From: Lunularia cruciata
Lineage: Eukaryota > Streptophyta > Marchantiopsida > Lunulariales > Lunulariaceae
Reading direction: 5' to 3'
Assembly (NCBI GenBank): GCA_948567375.1
Contig: OX419755.1
Coordinates: 4,903,001 to 4,967,000, forward strand
DNA length: 64,000 nt
Every line of letters begins with the position of its first letter. Position 1 is the stretch's first letter. Below the pieces are notes generated by a model. That model saw nothing but the letters and a program-made list of their open reading frames with translations. It ran no database searches and was not told the DNA's origin. Of this stretch, positions 20,464-31,383 are shown in pieces. The position numbers and the translations under genes were made by a program.

Positions 20464-21212
20464 GGATTTGTCTTCCTGCATCCCTTGGACCCCGTATGTT
20501 CTCCAGTCGTATTTTTGTTGTACAGCGGCAAATTTGTGTTGAATTTTCGCAACAGATGCATTCAGCTCTACCACAAAATCCTGGAATCGACTATGATTTA
20601 ACAGTGAGAATAGTTGGTCACTGAACCGCTTGCAGATGTTGTTATTCGAGGCGCCAGGTTGGCGATCACGAGTTGCATACTCTTCAATCAGCTTAGATTC
20701 AAAATGGGGTGGACCAAAGTAAAAGATACCCCGCACGTTCTGTAGAAATGTCTTGATTCGTGTCCGTTCAGACCCCGATCTTGACTTCTCTTCAACTTGA
20801 TAGCCGCTTGAAGACAAAGTTGCTGTATAAGTAGACAACCTATGCTGTGCCCAACAAGAATCGTTGGACGGTTAAAATGCAATTTTTCTCTCAGGCTAAG
20901 CACGTCCTTTAGAAGGCTGTCCACAATCAGTCCAAAATCGGTCAAGCTCTGACGCGTTTGAGCAACCTCCGCACTGTAGTTGATAGCCAAGATTCTAGCA
21001 TGAGGAAATGTGGATGGTAACCAAACCGCCGGCCAGCAAATCTCATCGTCTCGGGACATCCAGATTGAGGTGTGGACACAGGGATCCTCCGCAGATGGCA
21101 GTCCATGAAAGAACAGAATGTTCATGTCAGGATCACCTTCGGGGTGATGGAGTACACAGAGTTGATCATTCCTGAGCTGCAAACCGGCGTTGATCACACA
21201 AGTCAAGCTCAC
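20464..21212 (-). pseudogene. Locus A exon 1: alpha/beta-hydrolase domain
   Basis: It starts at an ATG (MSLTCVINAG) and reads MNILFFHGL (oxyanion-hole HG), ICWPAVWLP, ARILAINYSA, then TILVGHSIGCLLIQQLC, where GHSIG is the nucleophile elbow with Ser kept. This layout resembles SERAC1/PGAP1-like lipases. Around 20800 the frame shifts from QAAIKLK to SGSERTRIKTFLQNVRG; the second frame continues through RGIFYFGPPH to KYDW, matching B. The donor that B shows as GTAAGT reads GGAAGT here (20458-20463), so normal splicing should fail. Confidence 0.8.
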
Positions 21213-21823
21213 ATTTCAGCGAAGTCTGTTGACCTGTGCTTCTCAAAATTCTATGTAGGTTATAAATCTCAAACAGAATTCGTAAAATTCGAACATTTTG
21301 CTGACTCCATCTAGGAGACTTCCCAACAGCCGTCGAGTTTCATGAAGACATTCACATTTAAGCACGTAAGTATTGCAGCCTTAATAAGAAACCTGCATTG
21401 CGCGCGATGCTGCTGAGTCCCTGCTTCGGAATTTGAGCAACGTCTGCTAAGATCTTTGGACTGGCTTTGTTCGCGGGGAAGAAGACTGGTCCACCTCCAA
21501 AAATACCTGCGTTGCTCTCCTAGCCGCTGAAGCACTGAGCTCGGGGTCCACCTCATTCTCTGCCTACTAAGATCCTCCATGAAGAGACTCTCGTGGGTGA
21601 GAACGATCTGAGGAACCGTGGATAAGTTGCAGCTTCTCTGAAATACCTGCACTGCGACCAGAGCAGTGCGAGCTCAGTCCTTGCTTCAAGCTTGAGCAAT
21701 TCCAATTTCTCCTCGAGATGTACGGGAGGAAGACACTACTCTTGAGCACTACAGCTGAAGTCTGCACACGCTTGCAATCAACTAGCTGATGTCTGCAGTT
21801 TTAGAGCCGAATTGTCAGTCAGT
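21213..21823. other. 5' flank of locus A
   Basis: GC-richer than the repeats around it. It contains an imperfect direct duplication: AATACCTGC..CTGAGCTC-like and CTTGCTTC..TTGAGCAA-like segments occur at about 21415-21545 and again at 21640-21700. Minus-strand frames of 66-113 codons lie here without known domains. It may hold the promoter and 5' UTR of locus A. Confidence 0.4.
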
Positions 21824-21940
21824 TAGCAATATGACAACCCTTTTCAGAGAGTGTGTGGCCTACGCAATATGACAATCCTTTCAAAGAGTGTGTGGCCTAC
21901 GCAATATGCCAATCCTTTCAAAGAGTGTGTAGCCCACCCA
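21824..21940. repeat. 37-38 bp minisatellite, three units
   Basis: Units begin GCAATATGAC(A/C)A.CC at about 21826, 21864 and 21901 and contain AGAGTGTGTGGCCTAC. Lengths are 38 and 37 bp with a few substitutions; the third unit ends AGCCCACCC. The array directly precedes the foldback element. Confidence 0.8.
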
Positions 21941-21941
21941 A

Positions 21942-22236
21942 GGACGATTGATATATCGTGTATATTTCCAAGGGTGGAACTACCCTCAAGACCGATGGTC
22001 ACTTAACGATATCGTCAGGTGACCGATCACCTGACGATGAAAACGTTTGAGTTTGACCCACTCTCGGATTCCACTAGCGGATATAATCCAGTAGAGTAGA
22101 TACTATACTGTGCCCTACTGTACTACATTAACTCTGCTAGTGGAATCGGCGGTTCGGTCAAACTTGTTTGTAGTCAGGTCACCACCGCTCTTGAGGGTAC
22201 ATTTACCCTTGGAAGTATATAGAATATATCGATCTC
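21942..22236. mobile_element. Foldback / MITE-like inverted-repeat element
   Basis: Imperfect inverted arms of about 110-120 bp. Outer parts: left GATATATCGTGTATATTTCCAAGGG and, on the other strand, right GATATATTCTATATACTTCCAAGGG; both continue to TACCCTCAAGA, and inner parts share GATTCCACTAGC. The arms enclose about 40 bp. The left arm also holds a perfect 12-bp-arm palindrome (22011-22038, ATCGTCAGGTGA..TCACCTGACGAT). Size and structure suit a non-autonomous foldback DNA transposon or a hairpin-RNA locus. No clear target duplication was found. Confidence 0.6.
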
Positions 22237-22239
22237 GAA

Positions 22240-23060
22240 GGTAGGAACTTCAATGAAGACGGTCAAACGCGAACCTGTCGGTCGTGGCATGGTTTGATCC
22301 ATTTGCCTGGCCGGCCTAGGGGTTGTATTACAGGTGATCTTCCTTTCAACATTTAGAAATGACAAGTACTGCAACATAAAAACCTTCTTCAGTTTTTTGT
22401 ACATCTGATCGTGTTTACCAAGAATAACTATCTCGTACTGTCAAGATCAAAGAATTATAATATTGTGCTATTCATAAACCTCGAAGGTGGACGCAAGCAT
22501 CGATTTGTAAATTGCAAACTTCAAACAGGTTGGGGAAAAGACTTTCAATCGTGCTGTTTCTTTTGGATTCCACCTGTCTTAAGCCACCACCAATAACGAT
22601 CTAACTTGAAGGTTGAAAGTTCAAACTGTACCCATTGCTTTAATCGTAATTCTCATTAATTACGTTCTCTACTGTGATAAGGTTCCATCTAAGTTTCGTC
22701 TACCTAACTCCCCTTCAAATTATTCGTTTTTGAGTGTGGTATTGTTTTAAATAACATGGTCCCTATGACTTGTTACCTTATAGTTATAGGTTTGCATGAT
22801 AAATCAAACCTATAGTGTTTGCGGTACCATCGGAAAGTGTATATAGCATGGGAAGGAGCGTTGTATATAAGAACACAAATTTGGACAGATTTGTATATGG
22901 TAAGAGATAACTAGATAATAATAGTAGATGTTGCAGTTACATATCTCATACTTAATGCAATTTTAAATGGGATGATTGTTCGAAACTTACACATACATAT
23001 ACACATAGGAATTGAGAGAAAAACACACACAAACAATCGACGCATCAAGATGAGGATGTA
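22240..23060. other. Intergenic sequence, no gene seen
   Basis: AT-rich sequence with short open frames only. A TATAGTTATAGGTTTG / CAAACCTATAG inverted pair occurs near 22780-22815. Otherwise nothing is recognised. Confidence 0.4.
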
Positions 23061-23460
23061 CGCGGTTCACTTCTTGTCTTGGAAGCAAAGTCCACAGCTA
23101 AACACCTCACCGTCAATTTTTACTGGATATTGCAGACACTATATAATATAATTTGTGATATTGCTCTAAACTATCAAAACCCCAAGAATTCTACAAATTG
23201 AATCAAATTTTGGTTGAAACCTGAATAATGCTTTATAGGAGTCTTCTTGATCTTTGTACCTATGATCCTTAAACACATATGGTACTCAAGTGACTCAAAC
23301 AAAATTATACTCTAATAACTAGTAAGTATATCTAGATAAAAAAATCTAAAACAAATACAACAATCTAAACCTTGTCTTGTATTCTACCTAACCAATTATG
23401 TCCTAGAGATAATCAATTAATTCCTAGGAAATATTACATTTCATCACCATCCTAAATAAG
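23060..23460 (-). mobile_element. Copia-type LTR remnant
   Basis: GTTCACTTCTTGTCTTGGAAG and TGATATTGCTCTAA with similar spacing recur at 37205-37310, so this is a dispersed repeat. It lies just beyond the 3' end of a minus-strand copia pol relic, where an LTR is expected. Ends could not be fixed. Confidence 0.5.
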
Positions 23461-23461
23461 C

Positions 23462-25485
23462 AATGTTGGATGTTGAGCAAGTTCATGTACAATTTGAACT
23501 TCTCAATGACAACAGGTTTTATTACATTTACCCTTGTTTCTATCTTTTGTAGACAGATTTCACCACTTACCACAATCCCCCTTGTGTCATATGGTATCTC
23601 ACATCAATCTGATTTATTCAAGTGTAGTACATCTAAGTTTCTAGCTAAGGGGATAGCACTCTGATGATCACAATGCAATTTAGACTTCATTTGCATAAAT
23701 CCAAAGTACTTGGCTAACCTCTATAATCATACACACTCTTTGCTTGACTTAGTTATAGCTAAATATTGTTGTCTCTTTGGTAGAAAGAGCAATCATAGGC
23801 GGACGAGAAGACTTCTAACTCACAAGAGCACCGACAAGGAAAGAAATCATGTATTGAGTACCTTCTTTTTTCAAGATCTCCAAATCAGCATCTCAAATCC
23901 TATGATGACTCTTTCTTGCACCTTTCCCCATCAAAGATAATACCAACATCCATTGTCCTTTTCAAGGAACAAAGTACCCGTTTCACTATTTCATAATGTT
24001 GCTTTCTTGGATAAGCTATATATCTAATCACTACCAACATGCATTGTCTTCTTCACTACAACATGCATTGTCATTTTCAAGTAAGGAAGTATCCATTTTA
24101 CTATGGCTGATCCATGAAATGAATCAGCCATATCACTACTGATATTCTTTATCCCTTTCATCCATCCCGCTCCTGCTACGCTCCACTCCTCCCGTCCTCA
24201 ACTAACTAATCCCTCCGTATTATTTTTCACTCGCTTCATGGTTATTACTCGACTTTTGATATCCTATGTTCCTTCTCTACTCCAGACTACAGCTTATTTT
24301 CTTTGTCCACGTGGTGCTTATACGTGGTCAATTGCCCAATGTATGTCTTTCCTGAATTTTATTACATAGCCATTGCTGAATACACATTGTTTACTAGTTT
24401 TTTTTATATATAGAGTTATATATATGTTGTTCTCAATTTTTTGCAATTATGTATTTGTTTCAGGTTACAATCGATGCATTCTACGTTAGTGATTTATCAC
24501 TATTCTCATATTGAGCATATTTTGGTTACCTTTCATTTGCATTTAATGAGTTCAAGATCATCTGTTGTAGGAACTGCTTCTGCTCTCATCTACCAATATT
24601 CCTTTCAAGCACAAAGTATTTATTTAACAATAGATGAGATATCTGGCTAATGTACACAATTGTATACATTAAGTTCCCAATAGATTGACATAGGGAATAC
24701 TAAACATGAAACTCCTTTCTTCTTCATGGAAAGGATATAGGTGTCAATCATAATCTAAAATGGATTGCTAAAATATTACTTATAAATTTGGTGCTCTCCA
24801 TAAAAAAACAGGCTAACATTTTTTTTAAGTAGTCCTTATAGGGCGTTCATAGTTTGCCCTTGCTCCTATATTTATGAATATCAATCATTAGTACTCTCTT
24901 TAGAGGAGCTAAGTCCTTCATATTGAACTCCCTACTCAATTGCATTTTAACATGTTTCCCTCGTCCATGTCCTCCGGCAATAATGAACATATCATCCAAA
25001 TATAGTACTAGGTTCATCAAATCAAAGAATTTATTTCCCTATAGCTTCTTGAAAAACACATTGCAATCTAGCTCACTTTGCCTACACACATATAATAATA
25101 TTTTCACCATTTCTCCCATTCACCTTCCTTGATGGTACAAAACCCTCCGGCCAATGTAAGTAAATCTCTTCTTCAAACTCTTAAGTCAAGAAAGCAATTG
25201 CATCATCTAACTTCTCTAGCTCTAGTATTATTAAATTTTACAACTTCTAACAATGTATGGAAGATATCTTTACTATTGTGAGAAGATCTCATTGAATTCA
25301 GTACCTATTTTTTGGCAAGAATCTTTTTCTACAAGCCTTGCCTTATATTTTTCTTTATTTACTTCAAGAAGCATTTATCTTTTATGGTATATCCATGTCA
25401 TGACATTTGTATCATCAAAGCTAATTTTCTCAAATGTTGGAGTATTAGTCTTGGCAGTCATAGTTAAATCAATAGTTGCTTAGAG
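23462..25485 (-). pseudogene. Ty1/copia reverse transcriptase and RNase H relic
   Basis: Minus-strand reading gives KYKARLVEKDSCQKIGTEFNEIFS at about 25300-25360, EEEIYLHWPEGF-like sequence near 25160, LYLDDMFIIAGGHGRG (the copia YVDDM box) and QLSREFNMKDLAPLKRVLMIDI at about 24860-25010, then RNase H landmarks SSRPPMIALSTKE near 23790 and LHCDHQSAIPLA near 23665. It ends VIEKFKLYMNLLNIQH at 23465-23520. Many stops and frame changes; dead. The RT motifs fix both family and strand. Confidence 0.82.
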
Positions 25486-26425
25486 ACTACTTAGTGACGG
25501 CTAGATTTTATGTTAGTGGTATTGATCACACCATTGGAGCTACCGTTGGTCACACCATTTGCACCATTAGATGGGCTGTCAGCGGTGCTATTAGGCTGGA
25601 GTGCTAGTTCAAGTCCAAGGGATATACCTTCAAAGTGCAGCTCCAAAAAAGCTCATTTCATTCATGTTGAGCCTTTGAGTTACTAACTATGGTGGACAAA
25701 GGCTAGCAAGTATTACTTGGAGTCTCTCAACTAGAGTGAGTGTGGCTTGACAATGTAATCAATGCTTGTTGTTGGCAGTTTCTTGAGTTGAGTGATTAAT
25801 TTTTTATCCAAGCTGAGTGTAAACTAAATTGATTATTTATGGCACTTTAGAGTTTGTGTAAGAATTTTTTATGAGTTTTTCTTCTATATTTTATATTTTA
25901 TTTGTTGATAGTGATGTATATTGTGGACATGACACAATCTATTGTTTTTTTCTTTCCATGATATTTTCTCTAATCTTGAAATCTTCTTCTTTGAAAAGGA
26001 CTCCATCTCCTCCTTTATTGCAATGTGGCATCTTTTACATTTTTACCCTACATTACCTCCTCAGATGAAGAAAACTTGCAATTTCATTTGAGTAAAGCAA
26101 AAGCTATAAAGCTAAATTGCTCATATATATTTGATACTCTCTAATATCTATCAATATATCTATGTCCTTGCATAACTTCTAAACCTCTCCCTTACTATTA
26201 CTAACTTCTCCCTCTTATAGACAATTCAAAGATTCTAGATGATGTGGAAGATTTAAATTTCTGCATCAACCTCTATCTATATAAAATTGGACTTGATTTG
26301 GTCAATTTTTTTCTTAGTCATTGTGAGGATAACCTTCACACTAATAGTACGTTTTTTCTATTTCTTTTTCTAAATTTTTGCAGATTAATGAGAGGTTAAG
26401 AAAGCTTTTTGGCTAGAACACATGA
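25486..26425. other. Decayed repeat sequence, no gene seen
   Basis: A short imperfect repeat stands at 25515-25590, where CACACCATT(T/G)G(C/A)(A/G)CC-like words recur three times. No domain is recognised on either strand. The position within a minus-strand copia relic suggests lost pol sequence. Confidence 0.35.
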
Positions 26426-26429
26426 TTGT

Positions 26430-27170
26430 ACCATTTTATCATCAATCTAAAAGGTAATCATACAAGACGATAAAAAGATGACACAAGCAAAAACATGATT
26501 GCTCTTTTGTACCCACGGATCCATAGGATAATAATCCCTACGGTCATGATTCTCATGATTGTGATCTTTGTGATCAAGATTGTGGTCCCATGATTGTGAG
26601 TTCTCAATAGTGATGACCTTCCGGCCAATGCTAGTGAAGAAAGAATTCCATACCAATACCATTGGCCTAGTGGAAGATCATTGGCTTGGAAGATCTTTGG
26701 CCCAAAATTCCTTGGTGCAAGTGGGTATATCCATTGTTACATATCCAACTAAAGCAATCTTGGTCTTGTTAGAAGTTTCTTGTCATGTGCTTTCCATTAC
26801 TACCAAAATTTTAGCATTTGGGGGCCCAAAGCAAAAGCTAAGACTATATGAAGTTTTGGACAATTTTGGTGCAAAGGCCACCATTAGCATGGAAGACACC
26901 ATTGGCTTGGCCTGGAAGGCACCTTTGCAATTGTACATATTTTGGAACGGAAACACCTTGGGTGGTGCACTGTCATGGTGAGAGACCATTAGAGTCATCA
27001 TATTGTCATGATAGGAGACCATTAGAGTTGAACACCATCATGGTAAATACCATCAAAGTGGGACAATCACAATGACAATGACAGTCACAACCACAATCAC
27101 AATAACAATGATGGTCACAACACCATCAGGGTCAGACCTCATCATAGTGGTAGTGCAACCATACCAAACA
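26430..27170. repeat. Dispersed repeat D1 with a CAATGACA-rich tail
   Basis: 26430-26660 matches 34615-34850: shared words include ACCATTTTAT, AAGGTAATCATACAAGA, AAGATGACACAAG and GATTGTG..TTTGTGATCA. The copy then ends in a short simple-sequence tract (27062-27120) made of ACAATGACA/ACAATCACA steps. The unit may be part of an LTR. Confidence 0.6.
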
Positions 27171-28480
27171 CCTATATTGACCATCAATATGGCAATATAT
27201 TTGAACAATATGACAATTTTGCTATGCCATGTCATCATGATCATTTTTTGATGCCTAGTTGGAGTCAAAAAATTGGCAAAGTGTATAGTAGTAGCATCAC
27301 CATGTAGGTCACATTCTCCTTGAGTCAATTATGCTAAGATAAAGTAGTTAGATTAATTATCAATTGGTTTAGTGCTAAATCTATGGATTGTGACATCACA
27401 TAGCCATTGGATGTACCCCATCTTTTTTTAGTAGAAGGTATAAGGGGAATCACCCCAACATAATACAAGTTCAAGCTTGTGAAAAATTATAGTTTTATCA
27501 TTTTGTTGTCCACATTTGTCTATGGACAGTTCGCAATTGTCTTTGTGTGCATGAATTAGACTCTATATTGAATGAGGGCCTCCATGATCCTTAATTCATC
27601 AATGTCAATATCTTATATATTTCATGACCATTGGATGGAGTAGTGGTGAGGAATTTGAAGTAGGAATGCAAGTGCTGAGGTGCAAGACAACAATCAAGCT
27701 TGACTGAGGTGTTGGATTGAGTTGAATCAGGATGATATGTTGATTGGCCATGAAAGCATGATCATTGTGAAGTACCACATGTAGCAAAAACCCAACACAT
27801 TACAAACCTATAATATAGCAGTGAGGAATGCCTTTTGGGTATGGTTTCATGTTCTCATTTGTGATGTAGTATACATGCTATAGGTAACTACTGCAAGGGA
27901 AAAGACCTGCAGGGCTGATGACTTTCAAGATAGACTGGAACATCACCTTCAAGAGCCACATTGATAGAATTTCTTTTGTGAATGTGATTTTAGCTTTTGA
28001 GTCTGTGTTGTACCACTGTAGGGTGTGTCCAATCTTTTAGGAATTGTCTTGCTCAAGAGGATAAACATGTAACAATAGACAACTCATGATAAAGTGACAC
28101 TTCAATCCTAGCCATTTCAAAACCATATCCTTGTGAGAAAGACCTATTCTTACCAATTATACTATTAGTATCTCAACATTGGGTTGTTATAGTCATAATG
28201 ATAGAGTTGAATATACTAGTTTCATCAAAAATATCACATCTTCACTCATAACAATGCAATTTTCACTTGGATCCCAAGTTCTAGACCCTTTTTATCCTTA
28301 TCATATCCAAAACATACACATTTCTTGATTTGGGATTTAACTATGTCCATTGATTCTATTGGATATGGACATATGACAAGCATACAATATATCTAGTTTT
28401 AGGGTAATATATAAGCCTGCTAAGTCACTTATGTACTAATGTTCTACACTCAATTGCAATATGTACTAGTGTTCTACACC
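27170..28480. other. Decayed repeat sequence, no gene seen
   Basis: AT-rich with short open frames and no recognised domain. At 28430-28480 TATGTACTA(A)TGTTCTACAC occurs twice in tandem. By position it lies between copia RT and integrase relics and is probably degraded pol or an insertion. Confidence 0.35.
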
Positions 28481-28790
28481 CACTGCAAAGGAAGGAGAGG
28501 GATTCACCCGATAATAAGCAGTGTTTCCTATAAGGTAGTAAACATTGCTCTTCTATAAACCAATGTTGTTGAATATACTTTCAGCTCTTTCCAAGAGTGT
28601 ACAATGCAATTCACATGCTTTGCCATACCATTCTATTGAGTTATGAGTGCCAAATATGTTGATGAACAAACCCTTTGCTCTTACAAATCTGTCCAGATTT
28701 GTATTATCTTCAAGTGTTGTAACTCAATCACTTCACACTCCCCTTATTTGTTTGTGTCATCACCTTTTACTATCTAAAGATGGAAAAGAT
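28480..28790 (-). pseudogene. Ty1/copia integrase relic
   Basis: Minus-strand reading shows THNSIEWYGKACELHCTLLERAES, the decayed form of the copia integrase 'PxQNGVAExxNxxxxxxARxML' region, preceded by FVHQHIWHS-like sequence. It is on the same strand as the RT/RNase H relic at 23462-25485, in the copia order (integrase before RT), so both may belong to one element expanded by insertions. Confidence 0.6.
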
Positions 28791-29229
28791 CTCCTAATTA
28801 TATTTTATCATGTACACACACATGTGGATTCTCTCAAAGAATCATTGACAAAGAATATAAGATACAATCCTATCAATTTAAGCTACAAGTACAAGCTCCT
28901 ATGCATAAGAATGCATATTGTCCAATAATTTCTTTTTACTAAGGAGAGTAATAGAAAAGCGTACTCTCCATTGCTTTCCCAATGTACAATGCTTGAAAAA
29001 TTTAACCTTACAACTCCTACCTTTTTAGCAATTATCTGCTATTTACCAATTATTATTTGCTAATTTGGTCAAACCTCTCTTACTCATATGGTCATTAAGG
29101 AGTCAAGGTTTTTCATCTTCATGTCCACAGGATATCAATGCTACTCCATCTACAATGGTATCTCCCATCAAATCATATAAGTCTACCACATGCTTACTCC
29201 TCATCCCAACTATAACTTCCTTTAAGACT

Positions 29230-29460
29230 CAATTCTAAGCTTCCCACACCTCCACCCATTTGAATCAAACATACCCAAGATATCAAGTTCTTCCTCAAAT
29301 CAAGAACTTGTCTCGTGTCAATAATAGTTCTTACTACATTTTCAAAAATCTTGATGTAAATTATACCGCTAAAGAATTATATTATACCTTATTACCTTAC
29401 AATAGGAATTTTTACACTAAAGAATGCACATTGAAGAGTTTGTATTGATAAAACTAATCT
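29230..29460. repeat. Dispersed repeat shared with 15850-16020
   Basis: CCACCCATTTGAATC(A)AACATACCC, ATATCAAGTTCTTCCTCAAAT and AGTTCTTACTAC parallel the sequence 3' of locus A. Identity is patchy. No coding content is recognised. Confidence 0.5.
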
Positions 29461-29939
29461 CTTGTTGGACATATGTGATAAGAGAAACCAAAATAGACTA
29501 TCTAAGATCTTCAAGTTGTTCTATACTTCTATTGACACATAAAACATCCCCAAAAAATTACATAATTCTAATACACTAGCTTGACTTGAGAAGTGATCTT
29601 TATTTCTACTAGGTTCAAGTTTGTCAATTTGTACAATCTTCTTGAAATGACCTAGTTGCTACACATCCAACAGTTTGCTTTGATGCCTCTTTACCTAAAA
29701 TTTGATCTAGATTACTTTTATGTTCCAATTGTTCATTATCCTAACCCTAGTGATTCATATCTCATGATTTTATCTTAACATTTTGGTCTTTATGCATCTC
29801 ATTTTTCAAAAAAAACAATATGGCCCCTTCGAGTCTATTATATCTTTGCTATATAACAACTGTAGCAACCCACCTTCATGCTATTAGTCCTTTTTTTTTC
29901 TTCTTTTCAATTTTCATGGAGTAATGAGAGGTCAAGAAA

Positions 29940-30357
29940 GCTATTAAAGTAAGTGTGGTGCCCACCTTTTTGTATAACATTTTTTTATTTCAACTTTTGT
30001 ATGCAAGGAATACCAACCTACTGTACCATTTTTGTAGGAAAGTTTATAAATAGTGCATTCTTTGGAGTGGTGCCTCCTAAGCCAACAATGAATGATGGAG
30101 TCTGGGTTAGAGGAACATCTAAAGGAAGAATGCAAGAAACCAACTTGGGACCAAAGGTTACTCAAAAGAAAATGATTTGGGAGAGAAGGACTTAAGCCCA
30201 AAGATTTTCATACAAAAAGAGATTCAACTTAGAAGCACTTTGCTCCACAACCAAAACTCAGCCAAATTTATTTTCTCTAGTTGGACTTCTTTCCAACCCC
30301 GACAAGCAAGCACCATACAAAAATTTTAATGGGCTGCCAATAAATCCAAGGATGATC
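29940..30357 (+). other. Short unrecognised open region before LTR2
   Basis: A plus-strand frame (29953-30195, 80 codons) with VGKFINSAFFGVVPPKPTMN. No family is recognised. It directly precedes the LTR2 copy at 30358 and could be the 3' internal part of the LTR2 element or unrelated flank. Confidence 0.25.
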
Positions 30358-31042
30358 TATTACACCCATTGATGCATGTATGCTCTATTTTGATGTTTAG
30401 TTTGATATTGCAAATAGTTGAGAGCTATTATTTATATAGAGTTAAAGTAAAATTTTACAATAGTGATTATTAGCTAGAGTTAGTCATAGCCAAGATAAAG
30501 GTGACTCTACTTTAGAGGAAGGTAAAAGAGTGAGAAATACTATTTTGGATTCCAGTATATTGACTTGGTATAATTCTTAGGTGTTTGGCTTTGAGGAAAG
30601 AGTTGAGAACTCTTGGACCCACAAGTTTTTTTGGTTTAGACTCTTCTATAGTCCAAGGATAGTCCATGTGAATCCTTGACTCAATAGCTGAGTCAAGATA
30701 AGACCATACGCTTAAGGAAACACATCCATGAGTTTAAATATTCCTTTAGACATTTAGACTTTATATGACTTTTTGCCTAGTAACTTGAGTTACTAGGGTA
30801 ATGTAATGTTGTAACTATCTCACAAGTATATAAACTTGGGATGATGAGTTATTCATCATCCTTTTATTTGCAAAAATCTCTCTCTCATTGAGTTCTCAAA
30901 TGAGCAATGGCTTGAGTCTTGGAGGTGCCTTGGAGTTTTAGCACTAGAGGAGTGTGATGGAGTTTTGGTTCTTTACCTTCTTAGTGCTTTACCCTAATAG
31001 CCATCAAAGGTTCATCCCTAATGAGAGGCAGGCTGGCTCATA
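30358..31042 (+). mobile_element. LTR2, near full-length copy
   Basis: It starts TATTACACCC (TGTAACACCC in the copy at 4881) and ends GGCTCATA (GGCTCACA at 5202-5209). About 685 bp. An inverted copy is at 39650-40351. A TATA box lies at 30827-30833 (TATATAA) with a perfect 9-bp-arm hairpin just downstream (30839-30861). No clear target duplication. Confidence 0.8.
30827..30861 (+). promoter_or_regulatory. LTR2 TATA box and adjacent hairpin
   Basis: TATATAAA at 30827-30834, then GGATGATGA / TCATCATCC inverted arms with a 5-base loop (30839-30861). In an LTR this would be near the start of R, so the hairpin may lie at the 5' end of the transcript. The inverted copy keeps the TATA (read as CTTATATAC on the plus strand near 39870). 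Confidence 0.45.
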
Positions 31043-31383
31043 GACTCTTCCAATTCAAGAAGGGTGGTTTGCACTTTAAGAAGGACAACTAACATTTATC
31101 CCAATGCTCGCATTGGAACCCAAACCATTGAAGAAAGTGATGGCTTGCATATGTGAGTAGTACTCAACATTGAGTGAGTGACAAGGAAGAAGGAAGACCC
31201 AAACACTTTTTGGTTAAAGAATGACAAAAGACTTTGCCTATAAAACAAAATGGGGAATGGCCATTTCCAATTTGGCATTGCAAGTGATTGATTAAGCATA
31301 ACCCAGTCTTGAATTTGATTATTTGTTGTTGTAGTTTTTTAGTCTTCAAAGCCAAATCAACCCTTTTTTTTGCTCAAGAAAAA

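Larger units (their letters stand above)
16217..21212 (-). pseudogene. Receptor locus A: alpha/beta-hydrolase, NB-ARC, helical-repeat, TPR-like gene
   Basis: Five exons on the minus strand, delimited by matching locus B: about 21212-20464 (hydrolase), 20201-19317 (NB-ARC), 18969-18533 (linker), 18384-16907 (helical repeats) and 16763-16217 (C-terminal). Hydrolase-NB-ARC proteins are a bryophyte class of NLR immune receptor; here the sensor part is alpha-helical repeats rather than leucine-rich repeats. Defects: a frameshift near 20800, the first intron's donor GT is GG, the winged-helix part missing with a frame break near 18745, and TGA at 16643-16645. The fourth intron has a GC donor, which can still work. 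The long helical exon is fully open, so decay is recent or that exon is still used alone. Confidence 0.8.

Noticed and set aside
21830-21940. Possible CRISPR-like array
   Set aside because: Units are adjacent with no unique spacers, and the genome is eukaryotic; it is a minisatellite.
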